21,100 nucleotides of DNA from JBBDXA01 sp040902585 (GTDB taxonomy: Bacteria > Planctomycetota > Phycisphaerae > Phycisphaerales > Phycisphaeraceae), in the NCBI GenBank assembly GCA_040902585.1, contig JBBDXA010000164.1, forward strand, positions 1 through 21,100, read 5' to 3'. Below, in pieces: positions 11,810-19,587 of the stretch; positions within the stretch are counted from its first letter, which is position 1; every line of letters begins with the position of its first letter. The position numbers and the translations under genes were made by a program. Below the pieces are notes generated by a model, which saw only the letters and a list, made by a program, of their open reading frames with translations, did no database searches and was not told where the DNA came from.

Positions 11810-13447
11810 ATGAACGCCGCCGTCTTCCTCGACCGCGACAACACGATCATTCACAACGACGGTGATCTGGGTGACCCTGCGCAAGTTCGTCTTATCCAGG
11901 GAGCCGCCTCGGCGATCGCTTCGCTCAAGGGTCTGGGCTATCGCATCATTGTCGTGAGCAATCAGGGCGGCGTCGCGCGCGGGCGTTTCACCGAAGCGAA
12001 TGTCGATGCCGTTCACGAACGCATCAACGAACTCATCCGCGCCAACTCGGGCATCGGCATCGATCGCTTCTATTACTGCCCCTATCACCCCGAAGGCACG
12101 GAGGAACGCTATCGCCGCGATCATCCGTGGCGCAAGCCGCGGCCGGGCATGCTGCTTCAGGCCGCCAAAGATCTGGGGCTGGACCTGCGGCAGTCGTGGA
12201 TGATCGGCGATGCGGAGCGTGATGTGCAGGCGGGTTTTTCAGCCGGCGCGGTTCCGATCCTTTTATCTGACAAGCCCGAGATCGCGCCGCCGCCGATGCT
12301 CGCCGCGCCGCCGGGGACAGACGAGCGTGATCCCAATCCGCCGAAGGTGCGCATCGAACCGGTGCGTGACTACTTCATTGTGAAGAGTCTGATCGAAGCG
12401 GTGCGTCTGGTGGGGCAGCAGCGGCGGCCGGAGAACGTGACGCTGGCGATGCAGACGCAGCGTGAAAGCGTGGTGCCGCGCGTCACGCCGCGGATGTCCG
12501 GCGCTGCCTTTCGCAATGAGGAAGTGGATCAGGCGATCGCGCCGCTGCGATTGAGCGGCGCGGGGCCCAAGGAAGCTGAAGCGGAAGTCGCGGCTGAGGA
12601 AGTGCCCGCGCCGTTTGATGACGCGGAGTATGAAGAGTCGGAGAGCGAAGCGAAACACTCGGAACAGCAGCACGGGGATGATGCATTGAATGATGACGAA
12701 AGCGCGGAAGCGTTGAACGAAGTCGAGTCACCCGCCGATCCTTTAGAGAAGGATTTTCACGAGGAGATGGCGGCAGCGGCCGGGGAATCGGAACCGCACG
12801 AAGGGGTCAAGGCATCGAAGCCTGCTGCGCCCAAGCGAGCGAAGGTGCGGCACAAGTCGCGCAAGAGTAAGGCGGCAAAGACGGAAGTGGAGACGGTGAA
12901 GGTCGTCAATGCGCCGCCTGCGCCCAAGGCAGCGCCCGTGACTGATGCGGAAAAGGATCGAAAGTCAACGAAGGTGGAAGCGCCGCCGCCCGTTGCCGCG
13001 CCTGCCATTGTGCCTTCGCCCGCGCCTGCGCCGCCGACGCCGTTGCCTTTATCGCGCGGTGCGACGCCGGCTGCTACGCCTGTCGCTCCTGTCACGCCTG
13101 TCGCGCCGGTCACGTCTGCGGAGTCGACTGCGACGCCTGTTCCTTCGATCACACCCGCCGCTGCCGCAAAGGCTAAAGAGAATGACAACGCGCAGGGCGA
13201 TCTTTCCGAGTTGCCTGTCGATCAGACCCTTCGGCAGATTCTCCAGGAGCTGCGCAACCAGCGGCAGATGCACGCTGACTTCTCCTTCGCGGGCGTGCTG
13301 GCGATCATCACGCAGATGGTGGCGATCGTCTGCCTCGTCGCCGGCCTGCTGATGGGCGCGGGCAATACCGACACCTTCGTGCGCTGGATCGGCTGCGCGA
13401 TCGTGCTGGAGCTGATGACCATCGCGACCCTGCTTTTCAAGCGGTGA
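11810..13447 (+). CDS. GmhB-like HAD phosphatase fused to a disordered linker and membrane anchor
   Basis: 545 residues. Residues 1-155 are a GmhB/HisB-N type HAD phosphatase: FLDRDNTI with catalytic D8 and D10, VVSNQGGVARG, CPYHPEG, WRKPRPGML and GDAERDVQAG with D134. GmhB removes the 7-phosphate from D-glycero-D-manno-heptose 1,7-bisphosphate for ADP-heptose synthesis. The zinc loop is altered: C90 and H92 remain, but the CDC pair of E. coli GmhB is HPW here (H105, W107). About 205-465 is disordered, first acidic, then Lys-rich, then Pro/Ala/Thr-rich. The end is a short helix (LPVDQTLRQILQELRNQRQ) and two transmembrane helices (about 491-515 and 525-543), so the enzyme would be tethered to the inner membrane. 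The waaF-like gene follows, supporting a heptose role. Confidence is high for HAD, moderate for substrate. Confidence 0.88.
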   Translation: MNAAVFLDRDNTIIHNDGDLGDPAQVRLIQGAASAIASLKGLGYRIIVVSNQGGVARGRFTEANVDAVHERINELIRANSGIGIDRFYYCPYHPEGTEERYRRDHPWRKPRPGMLLQAAKDLGLDLRQSWMIGDAERDVQAGFSAGAVPILLSDKPEIAPPPMLAAPPGTDERDPNPPKVRIEPVRDYFIVKSLIEAVRLVGQQRRPENVTLAMQTQRESVVPRVTPRMSGAAFRNEEVDQAIAPLRLSGAGPKEAEAEVAAEEVPAPFDDAEYEESESEAKHSEQQHGDDALNDDESAEALNEVESPADPLEKDFHEEMAAAAGESEPHEGVKASKPAAPKRAKVRHKSRKSKAAKTEVETVKVVNAPPAPKAAPVTDAEKDRKSTKVEAPPPVAAPAIVPSPAPAPPTPLPLSRGATPAATPVAPVTPVAPVTSAESTATPVPSITPAAAAKAKENDNAQGDLSELPVDQTLRQILQELRNQRQMHADFSFAGVLAIITQMVAIVCLVAGLLMGAGNTDTFVRWIGCAIVLELMTIATLLFKR

Positions 13448-13509
13448 TGCGGAGGTGCCTTCGGTGCCACGGCATCCACGCTCATCCTCAGCCGGCGAAT
13501 CCCCCCTGA

Positions 13510-13515
13510 TATACT
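13510..13515 (+). promoter_or_regulatory. -10 box TATACT, leaderless position
   Basis: TGATATACTG carries TATACT ending 8 nt before the ATG at 13524. No -35 is recognised. It suggests waaF has its own start in addition to read-through from the GmhB-like gene 76 nt upstream. Confidence 0.5.
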
Positions 13516-13523
13516 GCCGCCCG

Positions 13524-14687
13524 ATGGCGACGTCGCACAACAACACGCAGCATTCTCCCGCGCAGCGGCTGCTCGTCGTCATGCCCAACTGGCTGGGCGA
13601 CTGCGTCATGGCCACGCCCGCCCTCCGCGCCTTGCGTCGGCTCTACCCCGATGCCCACATCACCGCCCTCATGCGGCGGAACCTCCGCGCCATTCTCGAT
13701 GCCTGTCCTTATATAGATCGCGTCGTCACCGTCCGGGCGCGTTCCACCAAAGGCAAAGTTCAACGCAAGGCCACCGGCTTCGTCCGCCTGTCGCGGCGAC
13801 TGGCATCCGCGAAGTTCGACACAGCCGTCCTGCTGCCCAACAGCTTTCGCCACGCGCTGCTCGTGCGGCTGGCGGGCATCAAACGCCGCGTCGGGTACGA
13901 CCGCGACGGCCGGGGCACGCTCCTGACGGATCGCCTCGTGCCTCGCCGGGCGGGTGGGCAGTACGTGCCCGTCTCCGCGCGGGACTATTACCTGGGCATC
14001 GCCCGCTACCTGGGCGCGGTGAATCCTGATCCGGCGATGGAGCTTTTCACCAGGCAGCGCGATGATGAATCGGTTCGCGCGATGCTGACGGAGCAGGGCT
14101 GGGATCCGAGTGTTGATCCTGCGACAGGCCGGCCGCGCAGGCCGTTCATCGTCGTCAACCCCGGCGCTGCCTTCGGTGAAACGAAACTCTGGTCGCCCCA
14201 GCGTTTCGCCGAGATTGCCGATCGCTGCGCCGATCAATACAACGCACTCGTCGCCATCAACGGCGGTCCGGGCGAACGGCCCATCATCGACAGGATGCTC
14301 GCGGCCGCGAAACACAAGCACCTGAACCTCGCAGCGATTCACATGCCCATCGGCCCGCTCAAGAGTGTGATCCGCTCCGCCAACCTGATGATCTCCAACG
14401 ACACCGGCCCGCGCCACATCGCCTGCGCTTTCGGCGTGCCCGGCGTTTGCCTGTTCGGTCCGATCGATCCGGCCTGGTCCGATACCGGCTTCGAGCGCGA
14501 AAGGCAGATCGCGATTGATGTCTACTGCCGGCCTTGCAACAAGAAGCGCTGCCCGCTGCGCGACACGCCTGAGGATCACCAGTGCATGAAGCTGATCGAT
14601 GTCGAGATGGTCTGGCGACACGTGGAAGAGCTGTACGAAGACGTGTGTCGAAGGGCCCGCGGGGTGAAAGAGGGGAGTCTGAATTGA
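13524..14687 (+). CDS. waaF: ADP-heptose:LPS heptosyltransferase (GT9, WaaF-like)
   Basis: 387 residues from the ATG at 13524. The N-terminal LLVVMPNWLGDCVMATPALR and ALRRLYPDAHITALMRRN are the WaaF/WaaC nucleotide-sugar transferase signature. NPGAAFGETKLWSPQRFAEIAD begins the second Rossmann domain. SNDTGPRHIACAFGVPGVCLFGPIDP is the ADP-heptose binding motif. The Cys-rich end CRPCNKKRCPL matches the similar tail of WaaF. The enzyme adds L-glycero-D-manno-heptose to the LPS inner core at the cytoplasmic face of the inner membrane. The gene lies between the GmhB-like phosphatase and a second glycosyltransferase. Its TGA stop is inside the outer end of the repeat that follows, so the C-terminus may have been set by insertion of that element. 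Confidence 0.9.
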   Translation: MATSHNNTQHSPAQRLLVVMPNWLGDCVMATPALRALRRLYPDAHITALMRRNLRAILDACPYIDRVVTVRARSTKGKVQRKATGFVRLSRRLASAKFDTAVLLPNSFRHALLVRLAGIKRRVGYDRDGRGTLLTDRLVPRRAGGQYVPVSARDYYLGIARYLGAVNPDPAMELFTRQRDDESVRAMLTEQGWDPSVDPATGRPRRPFIVVNPGAAFGETKLWSPQRFAEIADRCADQYNALVAINGGPGERPIIDRMLAAAKHKHLNLAAIHMPIGPLKSVIRSANLMISNDTGPRHIACAFGVPGVCLFGPIDPAWSDTGFERERQIAIDVYCRPCNKKRCPLRDTPEDHQCMKLIDVEMVWRHVEELYEDVCRRARGVKEGSLN

Positions 14688-14857
14688 CCACAGATGAACT
14701 CAGATGAACACAGATGGGATTGGAACGGATGAATCCTCATACAACTCCGTGGCAAGGGCCAAGGGGCAATTCAAGAGTGTGCGCACCGTGCCCAACTGTG
14801 ACAAGCTAAGACTTCATTTCTTATCTGTGTTGATCTGTGTTCATCTGTGGTTGATTC
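14685..14857. repeat. CACAGATGAA-type element with inverted arms
   Basis: The left arm (14685-14715) is TGACCACAGATGAACTCAGA, then TGAACACAGAT. The right arm (14822-14857) is TATCTGTGTTGATCTGTGTT, then CATCTGTGGTTGA, its near reverse complement. The core of about 105 bp has no gene. Arms of this kind are widespread in intergenic DNA of several phyla (recalled). The element fills the gap between the two glycosyltransferase genes. Confidence 0.75.
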
Positions 14858-14895
14858 AATTCAAGGCACGAAACAGGACTGTTGAAGGCACACAC

Positions 14896-16074
14896 ATGCG
14901 AATCGCGCTGGTGATCGAAAACTTTAATCCCGAAGGCGGCGGGGCCGAGCGGAACGTCGCGGAGATGGCGCGGCACCTGACGGCGCGGCAGCATGCGGTG
15001 ACGATTCTCTGTGCCGACACGCCTGATGCCCCGCCAACGAATCTGGATGGCATTCGCGTGGAGAAGTCGGCCAAGGGCAAGCCGCGACTGGCGCTGGGGC
15101 TTTGGCGGTTCAGTCGCTGGGCGACGCAGCGAACCTACGACGGCTCGTTTGACGTGAGCCTGTCGGTGAACAACACCGTGCCCGCGACGGTGCTGCAACC
15201 CTTAGGCGGCACGGTGAAGGAATCGCAGAAGCAGTACACCGCGTGTCGGCCTTCAGCGCTGGCGCGCGGATGGAAACGATTCTGCCTCGCGCTCACACCG
15301 AAGCAGCGCCTGCTGCGAAGGCTGGAGAAAAAATCCCTGCGCGATCCGCGCGTGAAAAGAATCGCGGCCTTGAGTGATTACGTCGTGCGCATGCTGGTCG
15401 AAGGTTATGGCGTTGCGCAGGATCGCATCGCGCTGATTCCCAATGCGGTGGATGTGCCTGCGGTGAGCAGCGAGCAGCGGGCAGCCTGGCGGGCGCAGGT
15501 GCGGCAGGGGTTCAAGGTGCCGGTGGATTCGGTCGCGTATGTTTTCCCTGCGTTCAACCCGAGGCTGAAGGGTGTCGTGCCGCTGATGCTGGCATTCAAG
15601 AAGCTGCGCGAGAAGGTGAAAGGGGTGACGCTCGTGCTGGCGGGGGCGAACCGGTATGAGGATCAGCATCGGGCGGTGGCCCTGGGCATTCGCGAAGGCG
15701 TGCGGTTCATCGGCCAGACGCAGAACATGCCGATGCTGTACTGCGCTGCTGACGTGACGGTGTTGCCGACGTTTTACGATCCCTCGAGCCGGGTGGTGAT
15801 CGAGTCAATCGCGTTGGAGACGCCGGCGATCACGACCCTGTGTAACGGCGCGGCCGGGCTGATCACGAAGGACAACGGCGACCGCTGCGGCCGGGTGGTG
15901 GCGGACCCGTGGGATATCGACGGGCTTGCCCAGGCGATGGCGGAGCTGGCCGACCCGGAGGAACGCCGGCGGTGCGCAAGTGCCTGTCACGGCAGGGTTC
16001 AGCAGCTTTCCATGACTCGGCATGTGGACCAGGTGGAAGCGCTGCTGGAGGCGTGTGTCAAAGAGGGAGCGTGA
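14896..16074 (+). CDS. Glycosyltransferase family 4, WaaG-like
   Basis: 392 residues from the ATG at 14896; upstream codons of the frame belong to the repeat element. The N-terminal MRIALVIENFNPEGGGAERN and MARHLTARQHAVTILCAD are the acceptor-side GT-B fold of GT4 enzymes. ALIPNAVDVP, LVLAGANRYE, VRFIGQTQNMPMLYCAADV and PSSRVVIESIALETPAITT form the C-terminal donor site, with the E-x7-E type pair around VIESIALE. A WaaG-like core glucosyltransferase is the closest match I recognise, and its position after waaF supports core oligosaccharide assembly. The donor sugar cannot be read from sequence. A weak GAAGG lies upstream. The gene ends 38 bp before the next inverted-arm repeat. Confidence 0.88.
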   Translation: MRIALVIENFNPEGGGAERNVAEMARHLTARQHAVTILCADTPDAPPTNLDGIRVEKSAKGKPRLALGLWRFSRWATQRTYDGSFDVSLSVNNTVPATVLQPLGGTVKESQKQYTACRPSALARGWKRFCLALTPKQRLLRRLEKKSLRDPRVKRIAALSDYVVRMLVEGYGVAQDRIALIPNAVDVPAVSSEQRAAWRAQVRQGFKVPVDSVAYVFPAFNPRLKGVVPLMLAFKKLREKVKGVTLVLAGANRYEDQHRAVALGIREGVRFIGQTQNMPMLYCAADVTVLPTFYDPSSRVVIESIALETPAITTLCNGAAGLITKDNGDRCGRVVADPWDIDGLAQAMAELADPEERRRCASACHGRVQQLSMTRHVDQVEALLEACVKEGA

Positions 16075-16112
16075 TAGGAGTCGAGCGGCGGAGTTGAGCG
16101 GCGCGTGTTTGA

Positions 16113-16241
16113 TTCCCCTCCCTCTTAGGGAGGGGCCAGGGGAGGGTCGGGCCCACGCAGGCCGTTGATCTTCTTCCAACCAGCGACAACCGGCATCGTT
16201 CGACCGATCCTCCCCCAGCCCCTCCCTGGAAGGGAGGGGAG
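16113..16241. repeat. CCCCTCCC-arm element, copy 1
   Basis: The left arm (16113-16152) reads TTCCCCTCCCTCTTAGGGAG and onward to GGGTCGGG. The right arm (16204-16241) is its near reverse complement, with CCTCCCCCAGCCCCTCCCTG. Each arm is itself a hairpin (CCCTCCC/GGGAGGG). The core of about 50 bp differs completely from that of the second copy at 20081-20270. Confidence 0.8.
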
Positions 16242-16292
16242 TTCAAAGTTCAAACCGGCCCAACAGCCGGATTTGCCAATCCCCGAATCCTG

Positions 16293-16332
16293 TGTGATAA
16301 TGCAGGACTCAAACCACCGGCATCATTAGGAG
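16293..16332 (+). promoter_or_regulatory. rpsU promoter and ribosome binding site
   Basis: An extended -10 TGTGATAAT (16293-16301) is followed 26 nt later by TTAGGAG; AGGAG is at 16328-16332 with 5 nt to the ATG at 16338. Unlike several other first genes here, rpsU has a leader and a Shine-Dalgarno sequence. Confidence 0.55.
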
Positions 16333-16337
16333 CACTT

Positions 16338-16628
16338 ATGGCGATTCGAATCAAGGCAAGAGCGGGCGAGAGCGCGGAGCAGATGCTTCGCCGCTTCAAG
16401 AAGATGTGCGAAAAGGAAGGTCTTACCAAAGACATCAAGCGCCAGGCGTATTACGAGAAGCCCAGCGAGCGCAAGCGTCGTCAGGAGCGCAAGAGCTTCA
16501 AGCGCGTCACCATGAGCGGCCCTCCCATGAGCGGCGGCGAGCGTGGCGGTAACAACGGCGGCGGCAGTGGCGGCGGCGGCGGGGACCGCGGCGGTAGTGG
16601 CGGCGGGGGCGGCCCGCGCGGTCGCTGA
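16338..16628 (+). CDS. rpsU: 30S ribosomal protein bS21 with glycine-rich tail
   Basis: 96 residues. Residues 1-60 match bS21: MAIRIKARAGESAEQMLRRF, KKMCEKEGLTKDIKRQAYYEKPSERKRR. bS21 sits near the platform and the anti-Shine-Dalgarno region of the small subunit. Typical bacterial bS21 is about 60-70 residues; here a Gly/Ser/Arg tail (about 61-96, runs of four or five Gly ending GPRGR) is added, possibly an RNA-binding disordered tail. The gene is single, with its own promoter and Shine-Dalgarno site. It is followed by a 7-bp stem structure and then hppA. Confidence 0.92.
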   Translation: MAIRIKARAGESAEQMLRRFKKMCEKEGLTKDIKRQAYYEKPSERKRRQERKSFKRVTMSGPPMSGGERGGNNGGGSGGGGGDRGGSGGGGGPRGR

Positions 16629-16662
16629 GGTGATTGATCATGCCTTCCCGGTGCGGACGGCG

Positions 16663-16685
16663 AGGGATTCGCTTGCGCAATCCCT
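16663..16685 (+). terminator. Stem-loop after rpsU
   Basis: AGGGATT (16663-16669) and AATCCCT (16679-16685) form a perfect 7-bp stem with a 9-nt loop. No T-run follows, so factor-independent termination is uncertain; it may instead protect the rpsU mRNA end. Confidence 0.4.
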
Positions 16686-16755
16686 TGCCCGCGGCCGAGG
16701 TCTGACTAAACATGGATGTCACCGTGACCTCACGACCACCTGTCCACATTTTTCC

Positions 16756-16882
16756 TACACTAGATTGTTATTGATCGATTGACCGATGGAAACGGTACGC
16801 CGTCGGCCATGGGTATGGGTTCCTTTTCGCTGTGCCCGAAACCATTATCGGGCTATGGCCGCCGGCGGAACCATTGTGGAGG
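16756..16882 (+). promoter_or_regulatory. Candidate hppA promoter, long leader and ribosome binding site
   Basis: A TACACT hexamer at 16756-16761 could be the -10 box, giving a leader of about 120 nt. The leader contains a 6-bp hairpin, GCCCGA (16834-16839) with TCGGGC (16848-16853), and ends in GGAGG (16878-16882), 7 nt before the ATG at 16890. A leader of this size would leave room for post-transcriptional control; no known riboswitch is recognised. Confidence 0.4.
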
Positions 16883-16889
16883 CTCTCTG

Positions 16890-19568
16890 ATGCGTCGTCT
16901 TGCGTCCTACTTCCTCGTCGCCATCTTGTCCCTGCTGGCGGGTAGCGCGGCCCTGGCCAATGAAGCTGTTCCGGCTGCGGGCTCGACCGCGGCGACGGGG
17001 GCGACCGCGACGACCGCTGTCAGTTCGGCGCTGCCGCCGCTGTTCTACCTTGCCATCGTCGGCGCGATTGTCGCCCTGATCATGGCCCGGTATTTCTACG
17101 GTTCGGTCATGTCGCACAGCGAAGGCGATGAGAACATGGTGCGCATCGCTCAGGCCGTGCGCGAAGGGGCTTACGCGTATCTCACCGCCCAGCGCAAAGT
17201 CGTTGCCCTCGTCTTCGTCGTACTGCTGATCGTTCTGGCCGTGATGGGCTTCGTGCTTCATCTCCAGGATCGGCTTACGTTCCTGGGCGTCGGCGTGGCC
17301 GGCTTCCTCTCGGGGCTCTGCGGCTTCTTCGGCATGAAGACCGCGACCAACGCCTCCGCCCGCACCGCCAATGCCGCCAAGAAGTCGCTTAACGACGGCC
17401 TTCGCGTCGCCTTCCGCGCCGGGGCCGTCATGGGCCTGTGCGTCACCGGCTTTGCCCTGCTCGATATCGCCGTGTGGTTCATCCTGCTCACGCAGGTCTT
17501 CGGCTACAGCGACCTGGTCAGCGTCACCACCATCACGCTCAGCTTCGCGATGGGCGCTTCGCTCCAGGCCCTGTTCGCCCGTGTCGGCGGCGGTATCTAC
17601 ACCAAGGCCGCGGACGTCGGGGCGGACCTCGTCGGCAAAGTCGAAGCGGGCATCCCGGAAGACGACGCCCGCAACCCGGCGACCATCGCGGACAACGTCG
17701 GCGACAACGTCGGCGACGTCGCGGGCATGGGCGCGGATCTATATGAAAGCTACTACGGGTCCATTCTCGCCGCGATGGCGCTGGCGGCGGCCGCGTCGTT
17801 CCGACTCGCCTCATCGCAGGTCGGCGAACTGGCCAACTTCACCAGCGCGCACGCGATCAACCTCGTCGCCACACCTGCCGCGCTGGCGGGGCTGGGGATC
17901 ATCGCTTCCATCGTCTCCATCTTCCTCGTCCGCACCAGGGAGGGGGCGACGATGGGGCAGCTATTGAAGTCCCTGCACACCGGCGTGTGGGCCAGTTCGG
18001 CCCTGATCGTCGCCGGCTCGGCGGGCCTGCTATATGTACTCCTCGGTGATGTGCCGGGCGTGAGCTGGGTGGGCATCTGGGTCGCCATTCTCGCCGGCCT
18101 TGGCGCGGGGCTGATCATCGCACGCGGCACGGAGATTTACACCAGCTACGAACACAAGCCCACCCAGCGCATCTGCCAACAGGCTCAGACCGGGCCGGCC
18201 ACCGTTATCATCTCCGGCATCGCCGAGGGCATGATCTCCACCTGGATTCCCATGATCACCACCGTCGCGGCGATCCTCATCGCCTTCATGGCGGCAGGCG
18301 GGCAGCAGGTGTTCCTCATGGGCGTCTTCGGCGTCGCCATCGCGGCCGTCGGCATGCTCTCGACCCTCGCCATCACGCTCGCCACCGACGCCTACGGCCC
18401 CATCGCCGACAACGCCGGCGGCAACGCCGAGATGACGCACCAGGAAAAATACGTCCGCGAGCGCACCGACATGCTCGACTCGCTGGGCAACACCACCGCC
18501 GCCACCGGCAAAGGCTTTGCCATCGGCTCGGCGGCGCTCACCGCGCTCGCGCTCCTGGCCGCCTACGTGATCACCGTGCAGACGTCAGTGAATGATCAGG
18601 TCGTCCGCAGCGAATATGTCACCAGCGGACAGGCTCAGAAAGATCTGGTGTCCGTCCCGGTGCGCTATTACGAGTACGGCGTCTTCGTCGTGCAGGTGCC
18701 CGGCAAGAAGATCGAAGCGGGCCTGCTGCTCTCCCCTGAAAAGAAGAAGGCGATCGAGACCGCCCTCGCCGCCAAGGCGTCGCTCACCGCGGCCTTCGAT
18801 CCTGACATGGGCGTGTTCCACACGTCCATCACCGGCACCGGCAAGCGCCTTGAGTTTGAGGTTGCTCCCGCTTCCAGCGCGTCGCTCCCGCAGATTCTGA
18901 CGTTCTACGATGTCACGCTGCTGAACCCCCGCGCCCTGAGCGGTCTGTTCATCGGCGTGATGCTCGTCTTCGTGTTCTGTGCGATGACCATGAACGCCGT
19001 CGGCCGCGCCGCTTATCAGATGATGATGGAATGCCGCCGGCAGTTCGGCATCATGAAGGGCGGCTTCAAGAAGCAGGGCATGAGCGATGCGGATATCGCT
19101 GACACCAACAAGTGGCCCTACGAAGTCACCGTCGATGGCCACAACTATCCCGACTACGCCAACTGTGTGGCCATCAGCACACAGGGCGCGCTCAAGGAAA
19201 TGATCGTGCCTTCGCTCATGGCGGTGATTGTGCCGATCGTGCTGGGCCTGGTGCTGGGTGTTCCGGGCGTGATGGGCATGCTGGCCGGCGCCTTAGTCAG
19301 CGGCTTTGCCGTGGCGATCTTCATGGCCAACGCCGGCGGCGCGTGGGACAATGCCAAGAAGTACATCGAATCCGGCAAGCATGGCGGCAAAGGCTCCGAT
19401 GCTCACAAGGCCGCTGTCGTGGGCGACACCGTCGGCGATCCTTTTAAGGACACCTCCGGCCCCGCCCTGAACATCCTCATCAAACTTATCAGCGTGGTCT
19501 CCGTCGTGTTCGCCGGTGTGATCGTGAAGTTCGCACCGAAGATCGCGGAGATTTTGAACCTCGGCTGA
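16890..19568 (+). CDS. hppA: Membrane-bound ion-translocating pyrophosphatase, K+-dependent type
   Basis: 892 residues from the ATG at 16890, chosen because GGAGG lies 7 nt upstream and a signal-type sequence (MRRLASYFLVAILSLLAGSA) starts there. It hydrolyses pyrophosphate in the cytoplasm and pumps H+ or Na+ across the membrane. About 16 transmembrane helices are expected. Substrate motifs are intact: EAGIPEDDARNPATIADNVG, then DNVGD near 252-276, DAYGPIADNAGGNAEMT, and GDTVGDPFKDTSGP near 844. GNTTAATGKG (about 533) has Ala where K+-independent enzymes have Lys, indicating K+ dependence. About 105 hydrophilic residues (roughly 566-672) are inserted between two helices where usual family members have a short loop, which should face the periplasm. 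H+ versus Na+ cannot be settled by eye. Confidence 0.95.
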   Translation: MRRLASYFLVAILSLLAGSAALANEAVPAAGSTAATGATATTAVSSALPPLFYLAIVGAIVALIMARYFYGSVMSHSEGDENMVRIAQAVREGAYAYLTAQRKVVALVFVVLLIVLAVMGFVLHLQDRLTFLGVGVAGFLSGLCGFFGMKTATNASARTANAAKKSLNDGLRVAFRAGAVMGLCVTGFALLDIAVWFILLTQVFGYSDLVSVTTITLSFAMGASLQALFARVGGGIYTKAADVGADLVGKVEAGIPEDDARNPATIADNVGDNVGDVAGMGADLYESYYGSILAAMALAAAASFRLASSQVGELANFTSAHAINLVATPAALAGLGIIASIVSIFLVRTREGATMGQLLKSLHTGVWASSALIVAGSAGLLYVLLGDVPGVSWVGIWVAILAGLGAGLIIARGTEIYTSYEHKPTQRICQQAQTGPATVIISGIAEGMISTWIPMITTVAAILIAFMAAGGQQVFLMGVFGVAIAAVGMLSTLAITLATDAYGPIADNAGGNAEMTHQEKYVRERTDMLDSLGNTTAATGKGFAIGSAALTALALLAAYVITVQTSVNDQVVRSEYVTSGQAQKDLVSVPVRYYEYGVFVVQVPGKKIEAGLLLSPEKKKAIETALAAKASLTAAFDPDMGVFHTSITGTGKRLEFEVAPASSASLPQILTFYDVTLLNPRALSGLFIGVMLVFVFCAMTMNAVGRAAYQMMMECRRQFGIMKGGFKKQGMSDADIADTNKWPYEVTVDGHNYPDYANCVAISTQGALKEMIVPSLMAVIVPIVLGLVLGVPGVMGMLAGALVSGFAVAIFMANAGGAWDNAKKYIESGKHGGKGSDAHKAAVVGDTVGDPFKDTSGPALNILIKLISVVSVVFAGVIVKFAPKIAEILNLG

Positions 19569-19587
19569 GCTGTCCCTCCTGATTCCC

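Noticed and set aside
13488..14621. Long open frame opposite waaF
   Set aside because: Shadow in GC-rich DNA; the plus strand has full GT9 motifs.
14704..14895. N-terminal extension of the GT4 enzyme with a membrane-like segment
   Set aside because: The extra residues come from translating the CACAGATGAA repeat element; the GT4 fold begins at 14896.
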